Assembly: GCA_945860205.1 (NCBI GenBank)
Contig: CAMARK010000004.1
Location: 1 to 64,000, forward strand
Source of the DNA: Reyranella massiliensis 521
Lineage (GTDB): Bacteria > Pseudomonadota > Alphaproteobacteria > Reyranellales > Reyranellaceae
DNA length: 64,000 bases
Reading direction: 5' to 3'
Each line of letters opens with the position of its first letter. The first letter of the stretch is position 1. Below, in pieces: positions 36,890 through 44,824 of this stretch. A model generated the notes under the pieces. It did no database searches. It had not been told where the DNA came from and was given only the letters and a program-made list of their open reading frames with translations. The translations under genes and the position numbers were made by a program.

Positions 36890-39055
36890 ATGCGACGGAA
36901 GATCAGCGGGATCAGCGGGATCAGCGGGATCGGCGGATCGACACTGGGACTGGCGGTGGCCCTCGCGACAGCGGCGCCTGTGTCGGCGCAAACCACGCCG
37001 GATGCGACCACGATCGATCTCGACGTCACCGCCAAGCGGCTCGACCGCGAGCGCAGTTCGATCCTGCCGAGCCTGGGTGCGACCCGTTACGATTTCGGCA
37101 AGACCGCGATCCAGAACACTCCCCAGGGCGAAAACGCGCCGCTCAACCAGGTCCTGCTGCGCGCACCCGGCGTGGTGCAGGACGGCTTCGGCCAGATCCA
37201 TGTCCGCGGCGACCATGGCAGCCTGCAATACCGGCTCGACGGCGTGCAGCTTCCGGAAGGCCTCTCGCTGTTCAGCAACATCCTGTCGCCGCGCTTCGCC
37301 AACGAAATCTCTCTGCTCACCGGCGCGCTGCCGGCGCAGTACGGCCTGCGCACCGCGGGCGTGGTCGACATCGGCGTGAAGTCGGGTTCGACCAATCCGG
37401 GCGGCGAGGCCTCGGTCATGGGCGGCTCCTACAACTGGATCCAACCGGCGCTGCAATACGGCGGCCGCTCGGGCGCGGTCGACTACTTCGCGGTCGGCCA
37501 GTACGTCAGCAACGGCATCGGCGTCGAGAATCCGACGTCGTCCTACACGCCGCTCCACGACGACACCGCCCAGTGGTATGGGCTGGCCAAGGTCACCGGC
37601 ATCGTCGACGAGAACACGCGGTTGAGCTTCATCGCCGGCGGCGCCAGCGCGCGCTACCAGATCCCCAACGTGCCCGGCCAGACGCCGCAGTTCACGGTGA
37701 ATGGCATATCGGCCTGGAACAGCTCGCTCCTCGATCAGCGCCAGTGGGAGGACACCTACTTCGGCATCGCCTCGCTGCAGAAGAGCTACCAGGACTTCAA
37801 CATGCAGCTCTCGGGATTCACCCGCTATTCCAACCTCTCCTACCAGCCCGACGTCATCGGCGACCTGCTCTACAACGGCATCCAGCCATACGCCAACCGG
37901 ACGAGTCTCGCGACCGGCGTGCAAGGCGACGCCAGCCTGAAGGTCGCGCCCGCCCATACGCTGCGCGGCGGCTTCCTGGTCCAGCGCGAGCGCGTCACCA
38001 GCCTGACGAACGGCAACGTCATGACGACGATGGCAGATCCGGACGACCCCGACGGCGATCCCATCGCGTCCGGCCAGACCGCAGGCTTCACCCAGGGCTC
38101 CGACCTTGTCGGCTGGACCTACAGCCTCTACCTGCAGGACGAATGGAAGGTGGCCCCGACCGTGACGGTGAACTTCGGCGCGCGCTTCGATGCGATCTCC
38201 GGCGTCACCTCGGAGAACCAGCTCAGCCCCCGAGTCAACGTCGTCTGGGAGCCCGATCCGAAGATCACCCTGCGGGCCGGCTATGCCCGCTACTTCGTGC
38301 CGGCGCCGCTCAACCAGGTGAACCCCAACTCGATCGCGGTGCTGTCGGGGACGACGGCGGCGTCTGGGGTGGCTTTGAACGATCCCGTGAAGGCGGAACG
38401 CTCGGACAATTTCGACGTCGGCCTGACGTTGAAGCCGGTCGATGGGCTGACGCTGGGCTTCGCCGGCTTCTACAAGTTCGCCCAGAACTACCTGGACAAG
38501 GGGCAATTCGGCGCGCCAATCACCCTCGCCTCCTTCAACTACGCCAACGCGCAGGTGGCCGGCCTGGAACTGTTCACCAGTTACGACAAAGGTCCATGGT
38601 CGCTCTATGGCAACCTGGCCTGGATCCGCACCTCGGCAAGAAACATCAACTCCGCACAGTTTAATTTCGATCAAGCCGAACTCGACTATATCGCGAACAA
38701 CTGGATCTTCACCGACCACGACCAAAGCTGGACCGGCTCGGCAGGTGCCGCCTACGTGTTCAATTCCGGCTCTGATTGGGCAACACGCGTCTCGGCCGAC
38801 ATGCTGTTCGGCGCAGGGCTTCGCACCAGCGTTGTCACGCCCAACGACACCGCGCTGCTGGCCTACGCCACGTTCAACATGTCGCTCACCCAGAAGGTGC
38901 CGATCAGCGTCAGCAAGGGCACGCAGGCGCGGCTCGACGCCATCAACCTGTCCGACAGCACCTACCAAATACGCACTGGCGAGGGCGTCGGCGTCGGCGC
39001 ACCGCAGTTCGGAATGCGCCGGGCCTTCTTCGTGACCCTGTCGCAAAAATTCTGA
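36890..39055 (+). CDS. TonB-dependent outer-membrane receptor, probable metal uptake
   Basis: 721 residues from the ATG at 36890 behind GGGGAGAG. Signal peptide ends near VSAQ (about 40). Plug domain at about 55-180 with the NQVLLRAPGVVQDGFGQIHVRGDHG stretch (residues 85-108) and the RTAGVVDIGVKSG motif. A 22-strand-type barrel follows, ending with aromatic FFVTLSQKF as required for BAM assembly. The short form and Zur-like upstream site suggest zinc (ZnuD-like) uptake, though His-rich loops are not evident. Alternative substrates cannot be excluded. The signal peptide contains four 9-bp tandem repeats. Divergent from tonB. Confidence 0.88.
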   Translation: MRRKISGISGISGIGGSTLGLAVALATAAPVSAQTTPDATTIDLDVTAKRLDRERSSILPSLGATRYDFGKTAIQNTPQGENAPLNQVLLRAPGVVQDGFGQIHVRGDHGSLQYRLDGVQLPEGLSLFSNILSPRFANEISLLTGALPAQYGLRTAGVVDIGVKSGSTNPGGEASVMGGSYNWIQPALQYGGRSGAVDYFAVGQYVSNGIGVENPTSSYTPLHDDTAQWYGLAKVTGIVDENTRLSFIAGGASARYQIPNVPGQTPQFTVNGISAWNSSLLDQRQWEDTYFGIASLQKSYQDFNMQLSGFTRYSNLSYQPDVIGDLLYNGIQPYANRTSLATGVQGDASLKVAPAHTLRGGFLVQRERVTSLTNGNVMTTMADPDDPDGDPIASGQTAGFTQGSDLVGWTYSLYLQDEWKVAPTVTVNFGARFDAISGVTSENQLSPRVNVVWEPDPKITLRAGYARYFVPAPLNQVNPNSIAVLSGTTAASGVALNDPVKAERSDNFDVGLTLKPVDGLTLGFAGFYKFAQNYLDKGQFGAPITLASFNYANAQVAGLELFTSYDKGPWSLYGNLAWIRTSARNINSAQFNFDQAELDYIANNWIFTDHDQSWTGSAGAAYVFNSGSDWATRVSADMLFGAGLRTSVVTPNDTALLAYATFNMSLTQKVPISVSKGTQARLDAINLSDSTYQIRTGEGVGVGAPQFGMRRAFFVTLSQKF
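36901..36936 (+). repeat. Four 9-bp tandem repeats in the receptor signal peptide
   Basis: Three exact GATCAGCGG units and a fourth (GATCGGCGG) with one change, encoding ISGISGISGIGG right after MRRK. Slippage would add or remove three residues in frame and lengthen or shorten the signal peptide. Confidence 0.85.
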
Positions 39056-39104
39056 CGCCAATCCGACATGATTCGGCAGGGCTGGACGTGATAGACCTTT
39101 GGCC

Positions 39105-39890
39105 ATGCCCGACCAGACCATTCCCCCCCAGGCCATTCCCCCCCAAGCTATTCCTCGTGTCGTGCCGCTCCAGGGCGGCTCCAACTTCCGCGACCTCGGC
39201 GGCTATCGCACCGCCGATGGCCGCGCCATGCGCCGCGGCGCGGTCTTCCGCTCCGCCCATCTCGGCAACCTGACCGACGAAGACCGCGCGGCGCTGAGCC
39301 GGATCGGCGTCCGCACCATCGTCGACCTGCGCGGCGTGAACGAGGCCGCCGAGACGCCGCATCGCATCGATGGCCTTTCCTGCCGAGTCGTCGGCGCCCA
39401 CATCGAGCCCGGTGTCGGCGAGAAAATAAGAGGCGCCGTCGCCGACGGCAGCGCCACGCCCTTCGTGATGATGGGTTTCCTGACCGATCACTACCGCGAC
39501 TATCCACGCCGCTGTGCGCCGGGCTTCCGCACCCTGTTCACGACCTTGAGCGACGGCACGCACCGCCCGCTGGTGTTCCACTGCACCGCCGGCAAGGACC
39601 GCACGGGCTTTGCCTCGGCGCTGCTGCTCACCCTGCTGGGCGTGCCGTGGGACGCCGTGATGGAGGATTACCTCCGCACCAACGAGTTGTGGACCGGCCA
39701 CATCGGCCGCTATCCCGAACTCGACATCGACACCCGCGCCGCCATCGTCGAGGCACGCACGCCCTACCTGGAAGCAGCCTTCGAGGTGGTCCGGGCCGAT
39801 TTCGGCGGGCCGGAGCAATTCGCCGAGCGCGCGCTGGGACTCGATGCATCGGCGCGTGAGCGCATCCGCGCGGATTTGCTGGAAGGGTGA
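39105..39890 (+). CDS. Tyrosine-protein phosphatase (dual-specificity/Y_phosphatase3 type)
   Basis: Cysteine phosphatase, 261 residues from the ATG at 39105. The catalytic loop HCTAGKDRTG has the nucleophile Cys160 and Arg166. The conserved FRDLGGYRTADGR (28-40) and TIVDLRG (71-77) are typical of the Mycobacterium PtpB / YwqE-unrelated Y_phosphatase3 family, which can act on phosphotyrosine and phosphoinositides. No signal peptide, so cytoplasmic. The N-terminus carries 15-bp tandem repeats encoding IPPQA. Followed by an epoxide hydrolase gene 22 bp later, possibly co-transcribed but with no obvious shared function. Confidence 0.9.
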   Translation: MPDQTIPPQAIPPQAIPRVVPLQGGSNFRDLGGYRTADGRAMRRGAVFRSAHLGNLTDEDRAALSRIGVRTIVDLRGVNEAAETPHRIDGLSCRVVGAHIEPGVGEKIRGAVADGSATPFVMMGFLTDHYRDYPRRCAPGFRTLFTTLSDGTHRPLVFHCTAGKDRTGFASALLLTLLGVPWDAVMEDYLRTNELWTGHIGRYPELDIDTRAAIVEARTPYLEAAFEVVRADFGGPEQFAERALGLDASARERIRADLLEG

Positions 39891-39912
39891 CTTCCGCGCT
39901 AGGCCTAAAAGC

Positions 39913-41145
39913 ATGGCTGAGCGTTACGACACTCCCGAGCCCTTCAAGGTCGATATTCCCGAGCGGGCACTGATCGATCTCGACGAGCGCCTGCGCCGCT
40001 GGCGGCCGGCGCCCGCCATCGCCGACAACGGCAGCTGGGCCTCCGGCACCGATCCGGACTTCCTGGCCGAGCTGGTCGCGTATTGGCGCCACGGCTACGA
40101 CTGGCAGCGCTGCCAGGAGGCGATCAACCGCTGGCCTAACTACCTGGTCGATATCGGCCCGCAGCGCCTCCATTTCATCCGCGAGCCCGGCACTGAGGTC
40201 GAGGACGCGCCGCGGCCGCTGCCGCTCGTGATCACCCACGGCTGGCCGGGCTCGATCTTGGAATTCCTGCACATCATCGATGTGCTGGCCCATCCCGAGA
40301 ACCATGGCGGCGATCCGCTCGATGCCTTCGACGTCATTGCGCCGTCACTGCCCGGCTACGGCTTCTCCGCGCCACCAATCCGCGAAGACGGCACCATGGG
40401 CCCGATCGGACCGCGCGCCATCGCCGGCCTCTGGCACAAGCTCGTCACCGAGAAACTCAACTATGCGCGACCCTATGGCGTGCAGGGTGGCGACTGGGGT
40501 GCCGTCGTCTCATCGTGGCTCGCTTTCGATCATCCCAAGCACGATGAGTCGGGTGTACTCGGCCTGCACCTCAACATGGTGGGGCTGCGGCCCGGCATCG
40601 ATCTCAAGACGACCGTGTTCAGCGCCGACGAGAAGGCCTGGCTCGCCAGGATGCAGGCCGAGCTCGACGAGAAAACCGCCTACCAGCGCATCCAGGCGAC
40701 GCGACCGCAGACGCTGGGTGTGGCGTTGGCCGATTCGCCGGTCGGGCTCGCGGCATGGATCGTCGAGAAGTTCCAGGGCTGGAGCGATTGCGGCGGCGAC
40801 CCGCACAACCGCTTCTCGATGGACCTGCTGCTGGACAACATCATGGTCTATTGGCTGACCGGCACGGCCGGCACGGCGACCTGGCTTTATCGCGGCGTCA
40901 CCCAGCAGGTGCCGCGCGCGCTCCCCGCGGGCCAGCGTATCGAGATACCGACGGCGTTCGCCGCCTTCCCCGCCGATCTCGCTCCGGCTCCGCCCAGGGA
41001 ATGGATCGAACGCGCCTACAATCTGCGCCGCCACACGCAGATGCCGAGCGGCGGACACTTCGCGGCACTCGAGGAGCCCGACCTGCTGGTCGAGGACATC
41101 CGCGCCTTCTTCCGGCCGCTGCGCTACGGCGCGGCGAACGACTGA
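39913..41145 (+). CDS. Epoxide hydrolase (alpha/beta hydrolase with EHN domain)
   Basis: Opens epoxides to diols through a covalent ester. 410 residues from the ATG at 39913. N-terminal EHN domain (1-100), then the oxyanion motif HGWPGS (109-114) and nucleophile Asp194 in QGGDWGAVVS. A C-terminal catalytic His lies in SGGHFAALEEPD (about 385). The sequence fits the microsomal-type epoxide-hydrolase family found in many soil bacteria; natural substrate unknown, and haloalkane or ester substrates are possible. Its 3' end overlaps the convergent MFS gene by 22 bp. Confidence 0.9.
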   Translation: MAERYDTPEPFKVDIPERALIDLDERLRRWRPAPAIADNGSWASGTDPDFLAELVAYWRHGYDWQRCQEAINRWPNYLVDIGPQRLHFIREPGTEVEDAPRPLPLVITHGWPGSILEFLHIIDVLAHPENHGGDPLDAFDVIAPSLPGYGFSAPPIREDGTMGPIGPRAIAGLWHKLVTEKLNYARPYGVQGGDWGAVVSSWLAFDHPKHDESGVLGLHLNMVGLRPGIDLKTTVFSADEKAWLARMQAELDEKTAYQRIQATRPQTLGVALADSPVGLAAWIVEKFQGWSDCGGDPHNRFSMDLLLDNIMVYWLTGTAGTATWLYRGVTQQVPRALPAGQRIEIPTAFAAFPADLAPAPPREWIERAYNLRRHTQMPSGGHFAALEEPDLLVEDIRAFFRPLRYGAAND

Positions 41146-42419
41146 ACCGTGATCGTGTGCGGCCGCCGCGCCAGGAGTGCCGCCAACACCGCGAACGCCG
41201 CCAGGATGCCGAACAGGATCAGCGAGTCGGTGTAGGTGCCGCTCCAGTCGCGCAGCATGCCCGATCCCAACGGACCTGCCGCCTGCGCCAGCACTTGCAA
41301 CGACAGCGCCACGCCGCGGATCGCGCCGTAGCTCTCGCGGCCGAAATAGTCGGCCCATGCCATGGGCAGCAACATCATGACGCCGCCGATGCCGATGCCG
41401 AAGAGGCCGGCGGGCAACAACGCCATCTCGGCCGAGGAGACGTTGATCAGGCCGAAGGTGCCGACGCTGAGGCAGGCCGCCGACGCCGCCATCAGGAAAC
41501 GCACCGGCCATCCGCGCGGCAGGAAGCCGATGCCGAAGCTCGCCGCCGCCGACATGGTCGAGAAAAAGGCGATCACCGCAGCAGCCTGGATCGGCGGGAT
41601 ACCGCGCTCAATCAGATGCGGTGCCTGATGAAGGCTGACGCCGGCCTGCACCGGAAAGACCAGGACAGTGTAGAGCGAGAGCAGCCAGAAGGCCGGCGTA
41701 CGCATGGCCTCGGCCCGGCTCCAGCGCGGCTCCACCGGCGGCGGGCTCCTGCCGTCGGCAAGCCGGTCCGGCTGAAGGCCGACATCCTCGGGCCGCCGCA
41801 CAAGCAACAGCCAGCACGGCACGAAGCCCACGATCAGGACCGTCGCGCCGACCGCGATCCAGCCGGCCCGCCAGTCGGCCCTGCCCTCCGCCTGGCCCCC
41901 CATTTGGCCCATAGCGAACTGCGCGATCAGCGGGAGGGCAACCAGGCCCGACATCTGGGCAAGCGTCGCAATCGACGTGGCGATCGCTCGGCGGGAAACG
42001 AACCAGTTGTTGAGCGCGCCGTAGAGGCCGAGATCGAATGGCCCCGCCCAGGTCATGCGCGCAAAGCAGAACAGAAGATAGAAGACCAGAAGCGACTGCG
42101 TGAGCGACAGCGCCATGCAGGCGATGCCGATGCCGGCCACGGCGAGGCAGAGCACCAGCCGCGCGCCGCGGCGATCGACGAACGGGCCGATCATCGGCGA
42201 GATGATGGCCGCCAGCACGCCGCCCAGCGACACCGCCCCCGACATCTCCGTGCGCGACCATCCGAAGGCGTCGGTCATCGGCACGACGAAGATCGACAGC
42301 ACGGCCACGGCAGGCCCTTGCCGCGCGAAGCCCGCGAGGCAAATGCAGCCCAGCACCACCCACCCGTAGAAGAACGGCAGCCGCGGTATCAGGAACCGCG
42401 GCAGAGGCGGCGCTTGCAT
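41124..42419 (-). CDS. Major facilitator superfamily transporter
   Basis: Twelve-helix inner-membrane transporter, 431 residues; substrate unknown. Helix 1 WVVLGCICLAGFARQGP, loop 2-3 motif FVDRRGARLVLCLA, and the second half begins near 230 after a cytoplasmic loop (PPPVEPRWSRAEAMRTPAFW). Resembles monocarboxylate/oxalate-formate type MFS proteins. Upstream lies a hot-dog dehydratase gene 14 bp away on the same strand, so uptake of a carboxylic acid for that pathway is plausible but unproven. Converges with epoxide hydrolase with a 22-bp overlap. Confidence 0.88.
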   Translation of the reverse strand: MQAPPLPRFLIPRLPFFYGWVVLGCICLAGFARQGPAVAVLSIFVVPMTDAFGWSRTEMSGAVSLGGVLAAIISPMIGPFVDRRGARLVLCLAVAGIGIACMALSLTQSLLVFYLLFCFARMTWAGPFDLGLYGALNNWFVSRRAIATSIATLAQMSGLVALPLIAQFAMGQMGGQAEGRADWRAGWIAVGATVLIVGFVPCWLLLVRRPEDVGLQPDRLADGRSPPPVEPRWSRAEAMRTPAFWLLSLYTVLVFPVQAGVSLHQAPHLIERGIPPIQAAAVIAFFSTMSAAASFGIGFLPRGWPVRFLMAASAACLSVGTFGLINVSSAEMALLPAGLFGIGIGGVMMLLPMAWADYFGRESYGAIRGVALSLQVLAQAAGPLGSGMLRDWSGTYTDSLILFGILAAFAVLAALLARRPHTITVQSFAAP

Positions 42420-42433
42420 CCCCTGAACGCTTT

Positions 42434-43300
42434 CTAGCCTTGGGCGAACGTCGCCGTCGCTTGCGCGGCGATGGTGCCGTTGGGCGTCACGGTCCAGAGT
42501 TCCGCGCCTTTACCGTCGGCGGTCGGCCGGCCGATCGCGTCGAAGGGCTGCGTGTCGAACAACGGCGCGCGGGCGCGAATGGCGAAAGTCTTGATCCGTC
42601 GGCCCGGTGCCGAGTCGCGCAGCAGGTCGAGAAGGCACTGCTGGGCGAACGGGCCGTGCACCACCAGCCCGGGATAGCCCTCGGTCTCGATGCAATAGGT
42701 GCGGTCGTAGTGGATGCGATGAGGGTTGAAGGTAATCGCCGAGTAGCGGAACAGCATCACCGGATCGGCCTTGATGGTGCGGCGCCACGGCACGTCGGCC
42801 GGGGCAGCCTCGCGCACGGGGACGCCACTCTTGGTGCCGGCCTTGACCTCCTCACGAAACACGGTGCTCGCCACCTCGGTGACGGCAAGGCCGCGCGGCG
42901 TGTAGATGCGCCGGGTCTGGCTGGTGACGATCAGCGCCCCGGTGGCGCCGCCGCGGAGTTGAATGTCCGAGAACTCGGTCTCGCGCCGCAGCCTGTCGCC
43001 GACACGGATGTCGCCCTCGAAGGCGAAGGTCGAGCCGGCATACATGCGGCGCGGGAGCGGCATCGGCGGCAGCACGCCACCTTCGGTCGGCAGACCATCC
43101 TCTGCCAGCACGTTGCGGCGCGCATAGGAGTGGAGAAAGCAGAGATGCCAGCCGGGCGCGATCGGCTCGCCTTCGGCCGGCACCTTGTCGGCGCGGTCGA
43201 AGGTGGCGATCATCGCCTTGAGCGGCGCCTGGGTGACGACGTCCTCATCCTCGATCTTGCGGCCGAGTTGCTTCTTCAGCGGTTCGATATCGATCGTCAT
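42434..43300 (-). CDS. HTD2/mesaconyl-CoA-hydratase-like hot-dog protein
   Basis: 288 residues in two hot-dog halves. The N-terminal half has PIAPGWHLCFLHSYARRN and PRRMYAGSTFAFEGDIRVGD. The C-terminal half carries the MaoC-like catalytic stretch RYSAITFNPHRIHYDRTY and GYPGLVVHGPFAQQCLLDLL. The layout matches FAS1-type dehydratase/HTD2 and the mesaconyl-C4-CoA hydratases, which add or remove water on acyl-CoA. The specific acyl-CoA is unknown. 14 bp upstream of the MFS gene, so probably one transcript. Confidence 0.85.
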   Translation of the reverse strand: MTIDIEPLKKQLGRKIEDEDVVTQAPLKAMIATFDRADKVPAEGEPIAPGWHLCFLHSYARRNVLAEDGLPTEGGVLPPMPLPRRMYAGSTFAFEGDIRVGDRLRRETEFSDIQLRGGATGALIVTSQTRRIYTPRGLAVTEVASTVFREEVKAGTKSGVPVREAAPADVPWRRTIKADPVMLFRYSAITFNPHRIHYDRTYCIETEGYPGLVVHGPFAQQCLLDLLRDSAPGRRIKTFAIRARAPLFDTQPFDAIGRPTADGKGAELWTVTPNGTIAAQATATFAQG

Positions 43301-43344
43301 GGCACTTCCTCCAGGCTTGCTGGCAGCGTAACCAATCCCTTGCC

Positions 43345-43851
43345 ATGATTCGCCGCCCCCACCGCCACGAAATCAAGTTGTTGCCGCAGGTCGAAAACGC
43401 GGCCGACGCGCGCTATCGCCGCGTTGGCCTCGGCCGCGTCATCGCCATGCCGCCCGCCAGTCTCGCCTCGCTCACCGCCGGATTGCGCGAAGACCGGCTG
43501 TGGGTCGCCGTCTCGCGCTTCAATCAGCCGGTGGGATTCGCCCTGATGAAGTTCCCCGGCGGCACGGCGTGGCTCGACCAATTGTCGGTGCTCGACCGCT
43601 GGCAGGGCCGCGGCCTCGCCGCCGCCCTGATCGACCGCACGGCGGCCGCGGCCCGCGCGCGGGGCTTCGACACGCTCTATCTCTCGACCTATCGCGACGT
43701 GCCGTGGAACGCACCGTTCTACGCCAGACGCGGATTCGAAGAAGTACCGCGCGGGAACTGGCCGCGCGCGTTCCGCGCTCAATTCCTGGCCGAGAACCAT
43801 CCGCCGTGGCGGCGCACGATCATGCGTCGCTCACTCCGCGGCGACCGCTAG
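43345..43851 (+). CDS. GNAT family N-acetyltransferase
   Basis: Acetyl-CoA-dependent acetyltransferase, 168 residues. Motif A region LDQLSVLDRWQGRGLAAALI (about 82-101) contains the acetyl-CoA-binding Q/R-x-x-G-x-G/A pattern, followed by ARGFDTLYLSTY and the terminal NAPFYARRGFEEV. Target unknown. Divergent from the hot-dog gene and overlapping the TauD gene 3' end by 21 bp on opposite strands. Confidence 0.88.
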   Translation: MIRRPHRHEIKLLPQVENAADARYRRVGLGRVIAMPPASLASLTAGLREDRLWVAVSRFNQPVGFALMKFPGGTAWLDQLSVLDRWQGRGLAAALIDRTAAAARARGFDTLYLSTYRDVPWNAPFYARRGFEEVPRGNWPRAFRAQFLAENHPPWRRTIMRRSLRGDR

Positions 43852-44730
43852 ACCCATCTGCTCGCAGGTCGGCGCGACGTCCGACACGGTGGCGCGGCGC
43901 ATGTCGCGGGCGTAGCGCTGGTCGTCGAACTCCAGGCCGCGATGCATGGTGCAGCGGTCGTCCCAGATCACCAGGTCGTTCACCCGCCAGCGATGGCTGT
44001 AGACGAACTGGCGCTGGGTGGCATGGGCCGTCAGCTCGTCGACCAGGACCTTCGCCTCGGCGTCGGCCATGCCGCGGATCGCGCCAATGTGGCTGGCGAT
44101 GTAGAGGCTCATGCGGCCGGAATCCTGCAGCCGGCGCACCATGACCTGCGGCACCGGCCTGAATGCCTCGCGCTCGCCCTCGTCGAAGTCGCCAAAGCCG
44201 AGCTTGGCGCGGGAGTGCATGATCGAATGCTCCGCGACCAGCCCGTCGATCCGGCGCTTGGTCGCGTCGGGCAGGGCATCGTAGGCCGCACGCATGTCGG
44301 CGAATTCGGTCTGGCCGCCCAGCGGCGGGATCGAGCGCGCATGCAACATGGAACAATAGGCCGGCAGCCGCTTGAAGGAGGAATCGGTGTGCCACAGCCG
44401 GTTGCCGAGGTTGTAGAGGCGCTGGCGGTCGTCGGCGGCGAGGATCCTGTTCTCGGCGTCGAGGTTGCCGACATCGGCCATGTTCTCGTGCAGGCGCAAC
44501 TTGTGCTCCTTGCGTGCCTTGAACACGGTGGTCTCGAGCGGGCCGAAGTTGCGTGCGAAATCGAGCTGGCTGTCGTCGTCGAACTGCTGGTCCGGGAACA
44601 CCAGGACGGCATATTTCGTGAACGCCGCGCGGATATCGGCGAGGTCGGCCGCGGCCAACGGCCTCGCAAGATCGACATCGCCGACTTCGGCGGCGAAACT
44701 CGGCGTGGTCGGCTGGACAGTGACAGTCAT
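43831..44730 (-). CDS. TauD/TfdA family 2-oxoglutarate-dependent dioxygenase
   Basis: Fe(II)/2-oxoglutarate oxygenase, 299 residues from the ATG at 44730. Iron ligands His114 and Asp116 (LWHTDSSFK) and distal His263 (DRCTMHRGLEF); the RRATV segment near 278 holds the 2-oxoglutarate-binding Arg. The family includes taurine, 2,4-D and alkylsulfate dioxygenases; FARNFGPLETTVF and LGGQTEFADMRAAY resemble the 2,4-D/alpha-ketoglutarate branch. Substrate not determinable. Divergent from the DUF255 gene. Confidence 0.9.
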   Translation of the reverse strand: MTVTVQPTTPSFAAEVGDVDLARPLAAADLADIRAAFTKYAVLVFPDQQFDDDSQLDFARNFGPLETTVFKARKEHKLRLHENMADVGNLDAENRILAADDRQRLYNLGNRLWHTDSSFKRLPAYCSMLHARSIPPLGGQTEFADMRAAYDALPDATKRRIDGLVAEHSIMHSRAKLGFGDFDEGEREAFRPVPQVMVRRLQDSGRMSLYIASHIGAIRGMADAEAKVLVDELTAHATQRQFVYSHRWRVNDLVIWDDRCTMHRGLEFDDQRYARDMRRATVSDVAPTCEQMGLAVAAE

Positions 44731-44824
44731 GGGATTCTCCCGGTCCTGTGTATGAGCGTGATTGGACCACCGAATGGTCCTGCCTGCAAATGCGTTCGAC
44801 GCAATCCTGCCGGCGGAGACTTTC

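Noticed and set aside
36827-39184. 785-codon minus-strand reading frame antisense to the TonB-dependent receptor
   Set aside because: High-GC antisense shadow. The plus-strand receptor has signal peptide, plug and barrel motifs, while the antisense translation has no recognisable domain.
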